NCBI GenBank assembly: GCA_021773055.1
Contig: JAJFKV010000061.1
Span: 1 to 54,231, forward strand
Origin: Woeseiaceae bacterium
Lineage (GTDB): Bacteria; Pseudomonadota; Gammaproteobacteria; Steroidobacterales; Woeseiaceae
Direction: 5' to 3'
Length of the DNA: 54,231 nt
Shown here: one piece after another, positions 1-9,885 of the stretch
Numbering within the stretch: position 1 is the first letter of the stretch
Layout: every line of letters begins with the position of its first letter
Translations under genes and position numbers: made by a program
Notes under the pieces: generated by a model
Databases searched by the model: none
What the model saw: only the letters and a program-made list of their open reading frames with translations
Told to the model about the DNA's origin: nothing

Positions 1-1122
1 AGCGAACTCCCGAGCGGAGTCGCTGAGACGATCATCGCCAATGCCGTCATTGCAGCGGACATCACCGCTATCGACGCGGACGAAATGGCAGTAACGGTCC
101 TGGGAAGCGTTGCATTGACGGATGCCGAAACGGTCTTCGAACGACTGTCCGGCGGTGACAAGTTAGATGACTTCACAATTGGAGATCGGATCAAGATCAG
201 CGGCTTCAGGCAGTCGGACGGCAATATCCTGGCCACTCGCATTGAGGAAATTGCGCCCGGTAATGAAATCCTTGTTGTCGGAACTGTTAGAAATCTGTCC
301 TCAACATCGTTCGATATCGACGAGCTGCACATCGACTTCAGTATGGCCGAAGAAATCAGTGGCTTTGACAGCGGCACGGTGCAGGAAGGCGATAGCGTTC
401 GAGTGAGAAGCAGTGCAATCGGCACGAACGGAGAATTGATGGCCTCCCGACTGGAGTTTGTTCCGGGTATCGATAGTGCAGTCGGAGACGCAGGAGAGAT
501 TGAAGGACTCATTACCGCGTTCACATCGGCATCCAACTTCCGGGTCGGTGGTGTTCAGGTCGTCACTCAGGAAGGCACCGTGTTTGTGGGTGGCGGTGTG
601 GCGAACCTCACAGCAAACGTCAGCGTTACAGTACGCGGCGACTTCGACACAGCCGGCAATCTTGTTGCCGGGAAAGTGGAGATTCGCGGCTCTCGAATTC
701 GCGTTAACGCGCAGGTGGAATCATCGTCCGGTTCAGCGCTTTCAGTCCTCGGCATACCGTTCCTCACGACGTCGTCCGGTGTTGCCCAGATTGTCGCTGG
801 CGATTTCGTGAGAATCCGCAGTTTCAGGAATCCTCCTGCCACAACGCCCGTACTTGCGGAAAAGATCGAGCGCAGAGACAGGGAAGAAGACGTTCGCCTG
901 CAGGGCTTCGTTAGCGCCATCGATGCGAACACCGTAGAGGTTCTTGGCGCGGCAGTTCATACCACAAGCGACACGAAATTCTTCGATGCCAACGACGACG
1001 GCATAACGTCCGTGCAGTTCTTCGATGCAATAACACCCGGGACGTTCGTAAAGGTCAGCAGTGACGAATCGCTGAGCTCGAGCCTGGCCGATGTAGAAAT
1101 CAGCCTCATGATCGATAACTAA
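1..1122 (+). CDS. DUF5666-repeat protein, 5' end missing
   Basis: The reading frame is open from the first base of the window, so the gene begins upstream; the ATG at 85 is internal. The 373 visible residues are four to five degenerate copies of a roughly 70-80 residue beta-rich unit. Each copy has a V-x-G-x-V opening, a hydrophobic F-x-V strand, a G-D-x-V-x-V/I turn and a closing G-x-L-x-A-x-x-I/V-E strand. This is the DUF5666 pattern, usually found in secreted or periplasmic proteins of unknown function. No catalytic residues are evident. The next gene starts 31 bp downstream on the same strand, so it may share an operon with the glycan locus. Similar modules occur in the AlgE-like protein at 12660 and the cytochrome at 16035. 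The family call is fairly secure; the role is unknown. Confidence 0.8.
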   Translation, partial: SELPSGVAETIIANAVIAADITAIDADEMAVTVLGSVALTDAETVFERLSGGDKLDDFTIGDRIKISGFRQSDGNILATRIEEIAPGNEILVVGTVRNLSSTSFDIDELHIDFSMAEEISGFDSGTVQEGDSVRVRSSAIGTNGELMASRLEFVPGIDSAVGDAGEIEGLITAFTSASNFRVGGVQVVTQEGTVFVGGGVANLTANVSVTVRGDFDTAGNLVAGKVEIRGSRIRVNAQVESSSGSALSVLGIPFLTTSSGVAQIVAGDFVRIRSFRNPPATTPVLAEKIERRDREEDVRLQGFVSAIDANTVEVLGAAVHTTSDTKFFDANDDGITSVQFFDAITPGTFVKVSSDESLSSSLADVEISLMIDN

Positions 1123-1153
1123 GCCAAACGATAATCGAAACGGATTAGCGCTA

Positions 1154-2452
1154 ATGAAAAAAATACTCGTCTATTCACACGACACATATGGCCTCGGCAA
1201 CATTCGCCGCATGCTATCGGTTGTCGAGCATCTCGTTAAAAAAGATCCGGAAGTGTGTGCGCTTATCCTGTCAGGTTCTCCCATGATGCAGGCCTTCCGA
1301 CTTTCACCGCGAATCGACTACATCAAATTGCCGTGCCTGACACGTGCCGAGAACGGCGACTACGAATCGAAGTATCTGGATGTCGAGTACGAAAAAATCA
1401 TCACAATGCGCGCGGACCTGATTCTGAATACCTTGTTGAATTTCGAGCCTGATCTGCTGTTGGTGGACAAGAAACCCCTCGGTGTACAAAACGAAATTGC
1501 ACCGGCGCTTGATGTCATCGGGCGTCGTGCGAACAGGCCACGCGTGGTGCTCGTGACGAGGGAAATTCTTGATGGCCCGGAAGTGACGAAAGATGTGTGG
1601 GAACGGAATGATTATCACGGTGCCATCGAGGAGCATTACGACAGCGTTCTCGTGTTGGGACCAAAAAATGTTTTCGACATGGCAGAGGAATACGACTTCC
1701 CAACATCTACGCGGCACAAAATACGCTATTGCGGTTACATTGCGAAAGAACAGCCCGTGCGGGCCGTTGCCGATGTTCGCGAAGAACTCAATGCAGGTGA
1801 ATTACCCATTGTACTTCTGACACCCGGCGGTGGTCGTGATGGCATACACATGCTGGGCCTGGGTTTGCATACACTGTTACCCGACTGTCAGCGCGGCAAG
1901 ATTCACCTCGTGGCGGTGCTTGGGCCCGAAATGGAAGCAGAGCAACGTGAGGACCTGCACCGCGTCGGTCGCGGAGTTCCGAACCTTACTCTCATTGACT
2001 TCACCAATGACATGATGAGCTACATGGCAGCGGCCAATGCGGTCGTCGCCATGGCGGGCTACAACACAGTGACCGAATTGCTATCGCTGGGTGTTCCCGG
2101 TGTCCTGGTACCGCGCACCAGCCCCTCGCAAGAGCAATGGATCCGCGCGACGCGACTGGAGCAGCTGGGTGCGTTTAATGTCATTCATCCGGACCAGTAT
2201 TCCGCGGCGACCCTGCGCACGGCACTGGACACTACGCTCGCAAAATCAAAACAGAGTAACGCCGCAGTTCAACTGGACATGAATGCGTTGGATACCGTGC
2301 ATGACTACGTTCAGGAACTGCTGACTGAGCACGACTCCGGTGGCTGGAAGAAGCTAAGGCTGCAGAATGTTACCGAGTTCGAACGGCCCCATGCAGACAT
2401 CCCTCGGAAGCCGCTGACACTCGCAGTTCCGTTGAGCGGAGCAAAGTCATGA
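1154..2452 (+). CDS. MurG-like glycosyltransferase (COG4671 type)
   Basis: A 432-residue predicted GT-B glycosyltransferase. The N-terminus (ILVYSHDTYGLGNIRR) matches the opening loop of the COG4671 family. The C-terminal half has a glycosyltransferase-28-like nucleotide-sugar fold, with a G-rich loop PGGGRDG near residue 224 and MAGYNTVTE near residue 300, where MurG-like enzymes bind the donor diphosphate. No signal peptide is present, so it is cytoplasmic. Its stop overlaps the next start as ATGA, so translation is coupled. It is a paralog of the gene at 10779 in the same locus. Donor and acceptor sugars cannot be read from the sequence. The Shine-Dalgarno is weak, but the start is supported because the conserved N-terminus begins at once. 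Confidence 0.85.
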   Translation: MKKILVYSHDTYGLGNIRRMLSVVEHLVKKDPEVCALILSGSPMMQAFRLSPRIDYIKLPCLTRAENGDYESKYLDVEYEKIITMRADLILNTLLNFEPDLLLVDKKPLGVQNEIAPALDVIGRRANRPRVVLVTREILDGPEVTKDVWERNDYHGAIEEHYDSVLVLGPKNVFDMAEEYDFPTSTRHKIRYCGYIAKEQPVRAVADVREELNAGELPIVLLTPGGGRDGIHMLGLGLHTLLPDCQRGKIHLVAVLGPEMEAEQREDLHRVGRGVPNLTLIDFTNDMMSYMAAANAVVAMAGYNTVTELLSLGVPGVLVPRTSPSQEQWIRATRLEQLGAFNVIHPDQYSAATLRTALDTTLAKSKQSNAAVQLDMNALDTVHDYVQELLTEHDSGGWKKLRLQNVTEFERPHADIPRKPLTLAVPLSGAKS

Positions 2453-3672
2453 CAGCGAGCAACGCTACTGTTGCGGTACTGGTCAGGTGCTTTCCGAAAT
2501 TGTCCGAGACCTTCATCCTTGGCGAGATCGCGAGTCTCGTCGAAAGTGGTGTCGATGTGCAAATCATCAGCCTGAAACGGCCAACGGACACCTTGCAACA
2601 GCCGGACGCGAAGCTCTTTTCAGACCGTGTCACCTACGTTGAATCAGGAGTTGGTCTGCAAGGCTTGTTGACGACGAGCCGCTACGCAATACTTTGGCTA
2701 CCGCGGCTGCCAACACTGCTTCGGCAATTACGCCAATTTGGTGTCGGTTTCGGAACCTTCTGCCGCCTGTACGAAATTTGCGAAGCGCAAAAAATTCAAC
2801 ACATCCACGCGCACTATATTTCAGAACCGGCGTTGCTGGCAGATTTGCTGGGCCAGATTCGTGGCCACTCGTTCAGTGTTTCGGCACACGCAAAGGATAT
2901 CTACCTGACCGATAAAGCGGCCATACGCAGCCGACTGAAAAATGCGGCATTCGTAACGACCTGCACGGCACACAACCAGAAATTCCTTGCGCAGCAGGAT
3001 GGCAATGCCGGATCGCAAGTGCACCTGCTTTACCACGGTATTAATAGTGACCGCTTTAGCCCGGCTGGGCAGACCGGCGGCGATCAACCTCCCCTGTTGA
3101 TTGCTGTCGGTCGATTCAAACGCAAAAAGGGATTCGACCTGCTGATCAATGCGTGCGCGAAGCTCTTGTCAACGGGCGTGCCGCTACGCTGTGAGATTAT
3201 TGGTTACGGTGATCAGGAGCACGAGCTGCGACGCCTGATCGAGGACAAGGGGCTGGCCGCTCACGTCACTCTTACAGAGCCTGTCACGCACCACGACCTG
3301 GTGCATATCCTGCAGAATGCGGCTGTCTGTGTACTGCCCTGTCGGCAAATGGAAGATGGCGACCGGGACGGTATTCCGAACGCCATGCTGGAGGCGATGT
3401 CGTGCGAAGTTCCGGTCGTCAGCACCACGGTATCGGGAATTCCGGAGGTCATCCAATCCGGGACCAACGGCCTGTTGGTGGCTCCCGAAGATGTTCAGGC
3501 ATTGGCTACGGCCATCACACGGGTGCTCGACGACGAGCCGCTGCGACAGCGTCTCGCAGAGAACGGCCGGCGTACGGTGACGGATATGTTCTGCTGGGAG
3601 TCCAACGTGGCAGTCCTTGGGCAGCTCCTCGGTGCCGCGATGAATTCGCGGCACGCGCCGCAAAACGCATGA
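2449..3672 (+). CDS. GT4 family glycosyltransferase
   Basis: A 407-residue retaining GT-B enzyme of family GT4, in the branch of WcaL/colanic-acid-type transferases. Visible motifs are FPKLSETFI at the N-terminus, HIHAHY and SVSAHAKDIY in the acceptor domain, AVGRFKRKKGFDLL opening the donor domain, and the E-x7-E region DGIPNAMLEAMSCEVPVV followed by SGIPEVI. It overlaps the preceding gene by ATGA and the next one by ATGA. The next gene is a clear paralog with the same motif order, so this is a tandem duplication that probably adds two different sugars. It is expected to be cytoplasmic or membrane-peripheral. Specificity is unknown. Confidence 0.9.
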   Translation: MTASNATVAVLVRCFPKLSETFILGEIASLVESGVDVQIISLKRPTDTLQQPDAKLFSDRVTYVESGVGLQGLLTTSRYAILWLPRLPTLLRQLRQFGVGFGTFCRLYEICEAQKIQHIHAHYISEPALLADLLGQIRGHSFSVSAHAKDIYLTDKAAIRSRLKNAAFVTTCTAHNQKFLAQQDGNAGSQVHLLYHGINSDRFSPAGQTGGDQPPLLIAVGRFKRKKGFDLLINACAKLLSTGVPLRCEIIGYGDQEHELRRLIEDKGLAAHVTLTEPVTHHDLVHILQNAAVCVLPCRQMEDGDRDGIPNAMLEAMSCEVPVVSTTVSGIPEVIQSGTNGLLVAPEDVQALATAITRVLDDEPLRQRLAENGRRTVTDMFCWESNVAVLGQLLGAAMNSRHAPQNA

Positions 3673-4994
3673 GCACACAAAAAACGAAAATCGCTTATGT
3701 GCTGAAAGGATTTCCGCGGCTGTCCGAATCATTCATTGCGAACGAAGTTCGCATATTGTCGCAAAAACAACTTCAGCTCGGCTTGTTTTCTATTCTCAAG
3801 GGCGATGATCTCGCCGCCGACAATGACTTGCCGCCGGTCCACTATCTGCCCCGAGTCAGCTCATTGTCCCGCACCACATTAGTCCAGTGGCTGCGACAGA
3901 ATTTTTCGCCATTCTCACGTTTCCAGGGCTACTGGTTATCGCGCAGTCCGTTGCGTTACCTGCGAACGCTGGGTTTCGCGCTTGACTGCGCCGTTCGCTA
4001 CCGTCATACATCTGCGACCTGGACCAAAAAGACCTACTTCAAGGAGTTTCTACTCGCTACCTGTATCGCTCAGGCGATTGATGAAGATGGCACCTACCTG
4101 CACGTTCATGCGCATTTTTGCCACGGCGCGACAACGGTGGCCTGGATGGTCAGCATGCTCACCGGTTTGCCGTTCAGTTTTACGGCCCATGCAAAAGACA
4201 TTTACCAGGAAAAGCTTAATCCGGGCGACCTGCTGCAACGCAAATTGTCTGCCGCCAGCTTTGCAGTGACCTGCACACACGCTAACGTTGATCATCTTCG
4301 CGACTACACTGCCACACCGAACAAGATCCATGGCATCTACCACGGTCTGAATACGCAGACCTTCGTGCCACCCAACGTGAACACCAGCGGTCGCGAAGAC
4401 GTCGATGGGAAGATAACGCGGCTGCTCACCGTCGGACGGCTGGTAGAAAAAAAGGGTTTCACCTACCTGATCGAGGCATGCCGGCTATTGCGAGATCGCG
4501 GTAGGTCTTTTCATCTGGACATTGTTGGTGAAAACGGCGATCAGGACGACATCATCGCTGCCGCCATTCGCGAACATGATCTGCAGGACTGCGTGAGTCT
4601 TAAACCACCGGTGCCACAGGCAGCGTTGCTTGACTACTACCAGTCGGCAGCCGTCTTCGTATTACCGTGCGTCATTCTGGACGACGGTGACCGGGATGGC
4701 ATTCCAAATGTCATGGCTGAGGCAATGGCTTGCGCGCTGCCCGTGGTTGTCAGCAGGATTTCCGGCATTCCGGAACTGGTTGAGAACGGTGTTAACGGCG
4801 TGCTGGTGCCAAGCCGCGACGCGGCATCGCTGGCCGACGCTATCGACGAACTTATTTGCAGCCCCGAAACTCGCGCGGCACTCGGCGCGGCTGCCAGACA
4901 GCGCATCGAAGCCGTCTTTGATGCCGAATCCACGCACGACCGCCTGAGGGATCTGTTCGATGACGTCATCGCCAGCCATGCAGCCTGCGCTTGA
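3669..4994 (+). CDS. GT4 family glycosyltransferase, paralog of the upstream gene
   Basis: A 441-residue GT4 enzyme. The frame is open upstream to 3402, but the ATG at 3669 is chosen because it overlaps the previous stop as ATGA and the protein then starts in register with its paralog (PRLSESFIANEV against PKLSETFILGEI). Other motifs are HVHAHF, FTAHAKDIYQEKL, TVGRLVEKKGFTYLIEA and DGIPNVMAEAMACALPVVV with SGIPEL. The acceptor domain has a basic and aromatic insertion around residues 95-125 that the paralog lacks, which suggests a different acceptor. The end overlaps the heparinase-like gene by 35 bp. Confidence 0.9.
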   Translation: MSTQKTKIAYVLKGFPRLSESFIANEVRILSQKQLQLGLFSILKGDDLAADNDLPPVHYLPRVSSLSRTTLVQWLRQNFSPFSRFQGYWLSRSPLRYLRTLGFALDCAVRYRHTSATWTKKTYFKEFLLATCIAQAIDEDGTYLHVHAHFCHGATTVAWMVSMLTGLPFSFTAHAKDIYQEKLNPGDLLQRKLSAASFAVTCTHANVDHLRDYTATPNKIHGIYHGLNTQTFVPPNVNTSGREDVDGKITRLLTVGRLVEKKGFTYLIEACRLLRDRGRSFHLDIVGENGDQDDIIAAAIREHDLQDCVSLKPPVPQAALLDYYQSAAVFVLPCVILDDGDRDGIPNVMAEAMACALPVVVSRISGIPELVENGVNGVLVPSRDAASLADAIDELICSPETRAALGAAARQRIEAVFDAESTHDRLRDLFDDVIASHAACA

Positions 4995-6846
4995 ATTAGA
5001 GCACAGTATTGCGCCTCTCCCGGTAGGCACACCGATGGCGCCGAACCTGGCGGGTCATATCATTCCCGTATTTGAAGAGGAATACTGCACCGAAACGTCC
5101 TTGCTGGACACCTTGCAGCACCGCTTTACTTTCAATGGGGAGACACATGCTCTTTGCGAAGAGGTCGACTGGCTGCGGAATCCGTCGCAGGACATCGAAT
5201 GGCATATCCTGCTGCACAAATTTTATTACGCACCCGGTCTTGCGCGTCGCTACTCGCTGACTGGCGATACTAGCAACAGGGATTGCTTCGAACGACTGGT
5301 ACGATCCTGGATCGCGCAGACACCTAATGGATACATCGCAACCGATGTTACGGCCCGCCGCGTGCAGAACTGGATTTATGCGTGGTGGTTGTTTTGCAAG
5401 CTCGACCCGGATTGTTTTTCCGAGGAATTTACAGACGAGCTGACAGCCTCGCTCGTCGATCAGGTCGACTATATATGTGAGAACCTGGCGACGAAGCGCA
5501 ATCACCGCACCATGGCGCTGTACGCGGTCTTCCTGGCCTCTGTAGTGCTGCAGGACAGCGCTCGAGCGAGTGACTGGCGAAACCTGGCGGTCACTGAACT
5601 GCTCAACAATATTGAAGACGACTTGCTTGCCGACGGAGTTCATTGCGAGCTGTCCACGGACTACCACCACATTGTGCTGCGCAGCTACCTCCTGTTCTTT
5701 CGTGTGGCAGCGATGAACGGGATTCCGCTGCCGGATTGCGTGCAGAAAAAAGTTTGTCTGGCGCTTGATTTTGCGGCGTACGTTCATCGTCCTGACGGCG
5801 ACATCCCGGCGCTCTCCGACTCGGATTCGCGATCTTTTCTGCAACTCCTCGATTGGGGCGCAGAACTTTTCGGCAGGGACGACTACGCGTTTGTTGCCAG
5901 CCGCGGTGCGATGGGCATGCCGCCTGAGAGCCAGCACAAGGTGTTCGCAGACGGGGGCTACGCTATTTTGCGTTCGCCGTGGGAGCGCGGCGAGAGCTTC
6001 ACGGACGCGCGCTACCTGGTTTTCGACTGCGGTCGGGTCGGCGAAGGTAATCACGGTCACCTTGACGCTTTGAATATCGAAGTCGCGGCGTTTGGGCAGC
6101 CGTTAGTGCTTGATCCGGGCCGCTATACCTATGACGAGCAAGGCGACTACAACTGGCGCGCACATTTTCGCCAGACCGCGGCGCACAATACCGTTACGGT
6201 CAATGGTGAAAATCAGGCGATATACAAGCAGCGCGGCGCGAAACTAAAAGTTTTCAAGCCGCAGCCAGCTTGCGCACTCGTTGATTCTGCTCTGTCCGAT
6301 GAGATGGCGTACCTGCACGGAGTTGTCTCGAGTCCCAACTACGCTGCACTGCATCACCGGCACATCTGGTTTGTCGACAACGCTTACTGGGTGATCCTGG
6401 ATCGGCTGTTGGCGGAGGACATTCACGACTACGCACTACGCTTTCAACTGTCGCCAAACGCCTCGCAGAAACTGACCTGGATGAAACACGATGCCGGTAC
6501 CGAGATTGTTGGGCCGGGTCTGACTTTATTCATAGCGCAGCAAGAGCCTGACGTGAGCGAGGAGGCGGCATACGTTTCTGCCAGCTACGGAAGCAAGCGA
6601 CTCGCCCCAAGAATTTGCGCACAAGCGACCGCAGCGGATTATTGCTTCCTGAGCGTCCTCTACCCAAGGCGCCATTCATTTCCGCTCATTGAGGCGCACC
6701 ACGACGGTACCGGCTACGCCGTGTTGATCGATCGCGGCAACGATTTTGATACCTGGCACTGGAGTGCGAACTCGCAACGGATGTTGCGACATACGAGCGA
6801 AGGCGTGCAGTCGTGGTGCATGCCAAAAGGAAACCACCATGGTTAA
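4960..6846 (+). CDS. heparinase II/III family protein without signal peptide
   Basis: A 628-residue protein of the heparinase II/III (alginate-lyase-like) family. An alpha-toroid N-terminal domain contains NHRT near residue 180 and the S-x-x-Y-H element in CELSTDYHHIV near residue 229. The C-terminal beta-sandwich begins near residue 360 with GEGNHGHLDALN and LVLDPGRYTY, then R-x-T-A-A-H-N-T. These positions hold the Tyr/His catalytic and metal-binding residues of the family. No signal peptide is visible, although family members are usually periplasmic. The ATG at 4960 has a GAGGG ribosome site at 4946-4950; ATGs at 4978 and 5035 are alternatives. In exopolysaccharide loci such proteins are thought to trim, edit or release the polymer. 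Family call firm, role inferred. Confidence 0.88.
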   Translation: MTSSPAMQPALELEHSIAPLPVGTPMAPNLAGHIIPVFEEEYCTETSLLDTLQHRFTFNGETHALCEEVDWLRNPSQDIEWHILLHKFYYAPGLARRYSLTGDTSNRDCFERLVRSWIAQTPNGYIATDVTARRVQNWIYAWWLFCKLDPDCFSEEFTDELTASLVDQVDYICENLATKRNHRTMALYAVFLASVVLQDSARASDWRNLAVTELLNNIEDDLLADGVHCELSTDYHHIVLRSYLLFFRVAAMNGIPLPDCVQKKVCLALDFAAYVHRPDGDIPALSDSDSRSFLQLLDWGAELFGRDDYAFVASRGAMGMPPESQHKVFADGGYAILRSPWERGESFTDARYLVFDCGRVGEGNHGHLDALNIEVAAFGQPLVLDPGRYTYDEQGDYNWRAHFRQTAAHNTVTVNGENQAIYKQRGAKLKVFKPQPACALVDSALSDEMAYLHGVVSSPNYAALHHRHIWFVDNAYWVILDRLLAEDIHDYALRFQLSPNASQKLTWMKHDAGTEIVGPGLTLFIAQQEPDVSEEAAYVSASYGSKRLAPRICAQATAADYCFLSVLYPRRHSFPLIEAHHDGTGYAVLIDRGNDFDTWHWSANSQRMLRHTSEGVQSWCMPKGNHHG

Positions 6847-8125
6847 TGACGACTTGTCCATGTTCTCTGCGGACCCTGTTCTGACATCGTTGCAGGATCT
6901 GAGCATAGAAAATCTGCGTTCCGGGATCCTGAAGTGCGTGCCACCGCAATTGCTTGACGCGCCGGTACCCAGTTACGACGTGTCAAATCTGCGCTACTCA
7001 CCGGGCAAGAAGATGGTCGTTGGCCTGACATCGGATATCGGGCAAAAACCTATTTCGCTCAGGATTTTCCCCCGCAACAATCTTGAGGATCGACTAGCGA
7101 AGGCGCAGCGGGTCCACCCGGACCACTCTTTCCTGATGGACAGTATGAATGCAATCGCCTGGGTCTTTCCCGCCGAGCGTAAGATCAACCTGGATCTGGT
7201 TGCCAACCACGCGCGACTTGCACAATTACTGCGACGCCATCGGGGTTATGAGCTGTGCGATGTTGAGCTCATGCATTTCGTACCTGAACACACCTACACC
7301 GCAAGAGTGATCGGGACGAAAAGCGACGGATCACTCGTCCGCGAATACATAAAAATCTTCGCCGACGACCAGGGCGAGGTGACTTCTCGCATTATGGCCG
7401 AGCTGGTGCCCAAGCTTTGTGATGCCCGCATACAGATTCCAGATGACATCAGCTACCTGCCAGCGCATCGTCTGCTGATCCAGTCGGAAGTTCTACGGGA
7501 TTCATCGCGGACGCTGTCCTACCGCGCGGCTGCATCTGCGCTGGCGACTTTCCACGGGCAATCTGTAGACGTTGCGCCGCAACGTACTGAGGATATCGAC
7601 TCCGACCATGCAACGGTGTTGGAGCTCGTCGCTAGTGTCCTTCCAGACGAGCTGCCGGTAGTGAGGGCAGCGAGCATTGCCGTGCAGAAGGCGCTCGCGG
7701 AGTCTCCACCGCCGACGAACACCGTACTGGTGCATGGCGACGCCCATCTTGGCAATCTGTTTCCGGTCGCGGGCAGCGATGTCGGCGTTATTGATCTGGA
7801 CCAGGTTGCGTGGGGATGGGCAGAGGACGATCTCGCCAGTTTCTTTGCGTTCACCATCTGGCTGCGCCTGCGTAAAAAACAAGATCCGCAGCTTGCGCTT
7901 CGGGATCTGCCGCACTTCGTCACAATCTACAACCGCTACGCCGAGAACCCCGTGATCGTGAGCACTGTTTACCGGCGCCTCGCGAACAAGCTCGTCGCTG
8001 AACGAGTACGCCGCGGCATCGCGCGCGGCAAGATATCCAGCGCGGCTCAAATACTGGATTTCGTACGCATCGCAGAACAATGTCTGGCTGCTGCCAGGCA
8101 TGCGGAACTCGGGCCGACGTTGTGA
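6839..8125 (+). CDS. aminoglycoside/choline-kinase-like phosphotransferase, catalytically intact
   Basis: A 428-residue protein of the APH/choline kinase superfamily. The Brenner motif HGDAHLGN is complete at residues 299-306, with catalytic D301 and metal-binding N306, followed by the D-x-D motif (D319, D321). The frame is open further upstream, but the ATG at 6839 has AAGGA 8 bp before it and overlaps the preceding stop by 8 bp. Its likely reaction is ATP-dependent phosphorylation of a small hydroxyl compound (amino alcohol, sugar or polyol). It is translationally coupled to the ABC exporter by GTGA. Two other proteins of the locus carry APH-like domains that lack this motif, so this may be the only active kinase of the set. 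Confidence 0.85.
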   Translation: MVNDDLSMFSADPVLTSLQDLSIENLRSGILKCVPPQLLDAPVPSYDVSNLRYSPGKKMVVGLTSDIGQKPISLRIFPRNNLEDRLAKAQRVHPDHSFLMDSMNAIAWVFPAERKINLDLVANHARLAQLLRRHRGYELCDVELMHFVPEHTYTARVIGTKSDGSLVREYIKIFADDQGEVTSRIMAELVPKLCDARIQIPDDISYLPAHRLLIQSEVLRDSSRTLSYRAAASALATFHGQSVDVAPQRTEDIDSDHATVLELVASVLPDELPVVRAASIAVQKALAESPPPTNTVLVHGDAHLGNLFPVAGSDVGVIDLDQVAWGWAEDDLASFFAFTIWLRLRKKQDPQLALRDLPHFVTIYNRYAENPVIVSTVYRRLANKLVAERVRRGIARGKISSAAQILDFVRIAEQCLAAARHAELGPTL

Positions 8126-9885
8126 AAACGTCGCCCCGATCATTAAGCCGATTTAGCACTTACCTGACGGAGCAGCTGCGCAGTGTAGTGACCGCATATG
8201 CGGCGACGGTCCTTGGCATCGGCGTAACTCTGATGCTGCCATGGCCGCTGAAATTTATCATCGATAGCGTGCTCACCGACCAGGGCGGACTATCGATCCT
8301 GGCGCCGCTAGGCAACGGCCAGCAGCTGCTTGTTCTTGCCGCAAGTATTGGCGTTCTGGCAACCGCGGCAGCGCTCGTTCAATCGACTGAGAAAGTCATG
8401 CATGCCAGGGTTCGGGAGCGGTTCAACTACCGACTGCGTGATGACCTGATGCAAACCGTGCATCGACTCAGTCGGGAAATGCGCCAGTCGGAGATGTCTG
8501 GTGAGCTGACCATGCGGCTGGTGAGCGATACGCAGCGAGTCAGCCGGCTTTTTTGCAAGACCATTCCAATTGCCGCTAAACACATGCTCACCGCAATCGC
8601 GACGTTGGGCTCCATCATCGTCATTAGCCGGCCAATCGGATTCGCAGCTCTTGTCGTGGCTGCCGTGCTTACCGCGCTGGTGGTCAGTTTCGGCCCGCGA
8701 CTCGCCAGGGTTGCGGCGGCCAGGCGTGGCCTTGAGGGGCGCGTATCAGCGCACACCCAGGAAACGATTAATGGTATCGAACACATTCAGGCCATGGCAC
8801 TTGAGGAACAATCGCGAAACGAATACCTGAAGGCGGCGGGTGCAAGCCTGAAGGCCGGAGTTGACGAAGTTCGTATGGCTGTGCGACTGGAGCGAAATTC
8901 CCAGATTATCGCGGGTCTCTCGCTCGCATTGGTCGCCGGTATCGGCGGTATCGCCGTAATTAACGGTGCCATGTTGCTAGGCGAGCTAACCGTCTGCTTG
9001 TCTTATATCGCACTGCTATTGAAGCCCATCGAAAAAATTAACGAACTGGCCATTTCGATCGGACGCGGCGTAGCCCGTGCGAATCGGGTGAGCGATCTGT
9101 TCGCTGCGGACACGACACCGGATTCACGCACGGGGACGGTCTTGACGGAACGGGTAGACCGTATCGATTGCGTCAACCTGGGTTTCCATTACCCGGATAG
9201 CGATGACCCCATCCTGTCCGGTCTGAACCACAGTTTCCGTCGCGGTGAGTGCACGTCGATCGCTGGCCCCAGTGGCTGTGGCAAGAGCACGTTGCTGCGC
9301 CTGATCCTGGGGCTGCAATCGCCGACCAGTGGTGCGCTCCAGGTGAACGGCAAGAACTATGGCGACCTGCAGCGTGGCTCACTGCGCACGCAGTTCGCGG
9401 TCTTGTTGCAGGATGCGCATTTGTTCGCGGGAAGCATTCGCGACATCGTGACCGAGGCGAACCCGATAGCCTCCGACAGCGCTATTTGGGACGTATTGAA
9501 TGATGTTTATCTGCTGCAGGATATAGAGGCGTTGCCGCTTGGGCTGGAGACACCCATTGATGAAGCGGGCGCCCGATTTTCCGGAGGGCAAAAGGCACGT
9601 TTGTTGCTTGCCCGAGCATTGCTATCCGAGCGACCGGTGCTGCTGCTCGATGAACCATTCGCGAATCTCGACGACGATTCGCGACGCATCATTCTTGCTT
9701 GCCTTGCAGAGGCAAAGAAGCATCGCATCCTGATCATCGTAACCCACGAGCGCGCTCTCCTGGGCCTGGCGGATCACGTGCTGACAGCGGGTGATTTTCG
9801 AGGCGCGCAGGAACCGGCGAGCGGCGACAAGAGCGAGACGCTGCCTCGACTCTCGGAGTCCGGCGATCTGGAGGTGTTCGCTTGA
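8122..9885 (+). CDS. ABC exporter, fused membrane and ATPase domains
   Basis: A 587-residue half-transporter expected to act as a homodimer in the inner membrane. The N-terminal ~320 residues form a six-helix type I exporter domain. The ATPase domain is complete: Walker A GPSGCGKST (residues 382-390), a Q-loop in FAVLLQDAHLF, the signature FSGGQ (486-490, F replacing the usual L), Walker B LLLDEP with D510/E511, and the H-loop H542. The frame opens at 8080, but the GTG at 8122 is preferred because it overlaps the kinase stop as GTGA. The MsbA/lipid-linked or peptide-type exporter fold suggests it moves the locus product across the inner membrane. It is flanked on both sides by APH-like kinase genes, which is unusual. 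Confidence 0.92.
   Translation: MKTSPRSLSRFSTYLTEQLRSVVTAYAATVLGIGVTLMLPWPLKFIIDSVLTDQGGLSILAPLGNGQQLLVLAASIGVLATAAALVQSTEKVMHARVRERFNYRLRDDLMQTVHRLSREMRQSEMSGELTMRLVSDTQRVSRLFCKTIPIAAKHMLTAIATLGSIIVISRPIGFAALVVAAVLTALVVSFGPRLARVAAARRGLEGRVSAHTQETINGIEHIQAMALEEQSRNEYLKAAGASLKAGVDEVRMAVRLERNSQIIAGLSLALVAGIGGIAVINGAMLLGELTVCLSYIALLLKPIEKINELAISIGRGVARANRVSDLFAADTTPDSRTGTVLTERVDRIDCVNLGFHYPDSDDPILSGLNHSFRRGECTSIAGPSGCGKSTLLRLILGLQSPTSGALQVNGKNYGDLQRGSLRTQFAVLLQDAHLFAGSIRDIVTEANPIASDSAIWDVLNDVYLLQDIEALPLGLETPIDEAGARFSGGQKARLLLARALLSERPVLLLDEPFANLDDDSRRIILACLAEAKKHRILIIVTHERALLGLADHVLTAGDFRGAQEPASGDKSETLPRLSESGDLEVFA

Noticed and set aside
4996..6060. 354-codon open frame on the minus strand opposite the heparinase-like gene
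   Set aside because: The plus-strand frame has clear family motifs. The antisense frame shows no recognisable domain and no room for its own promoter in a dense operon.
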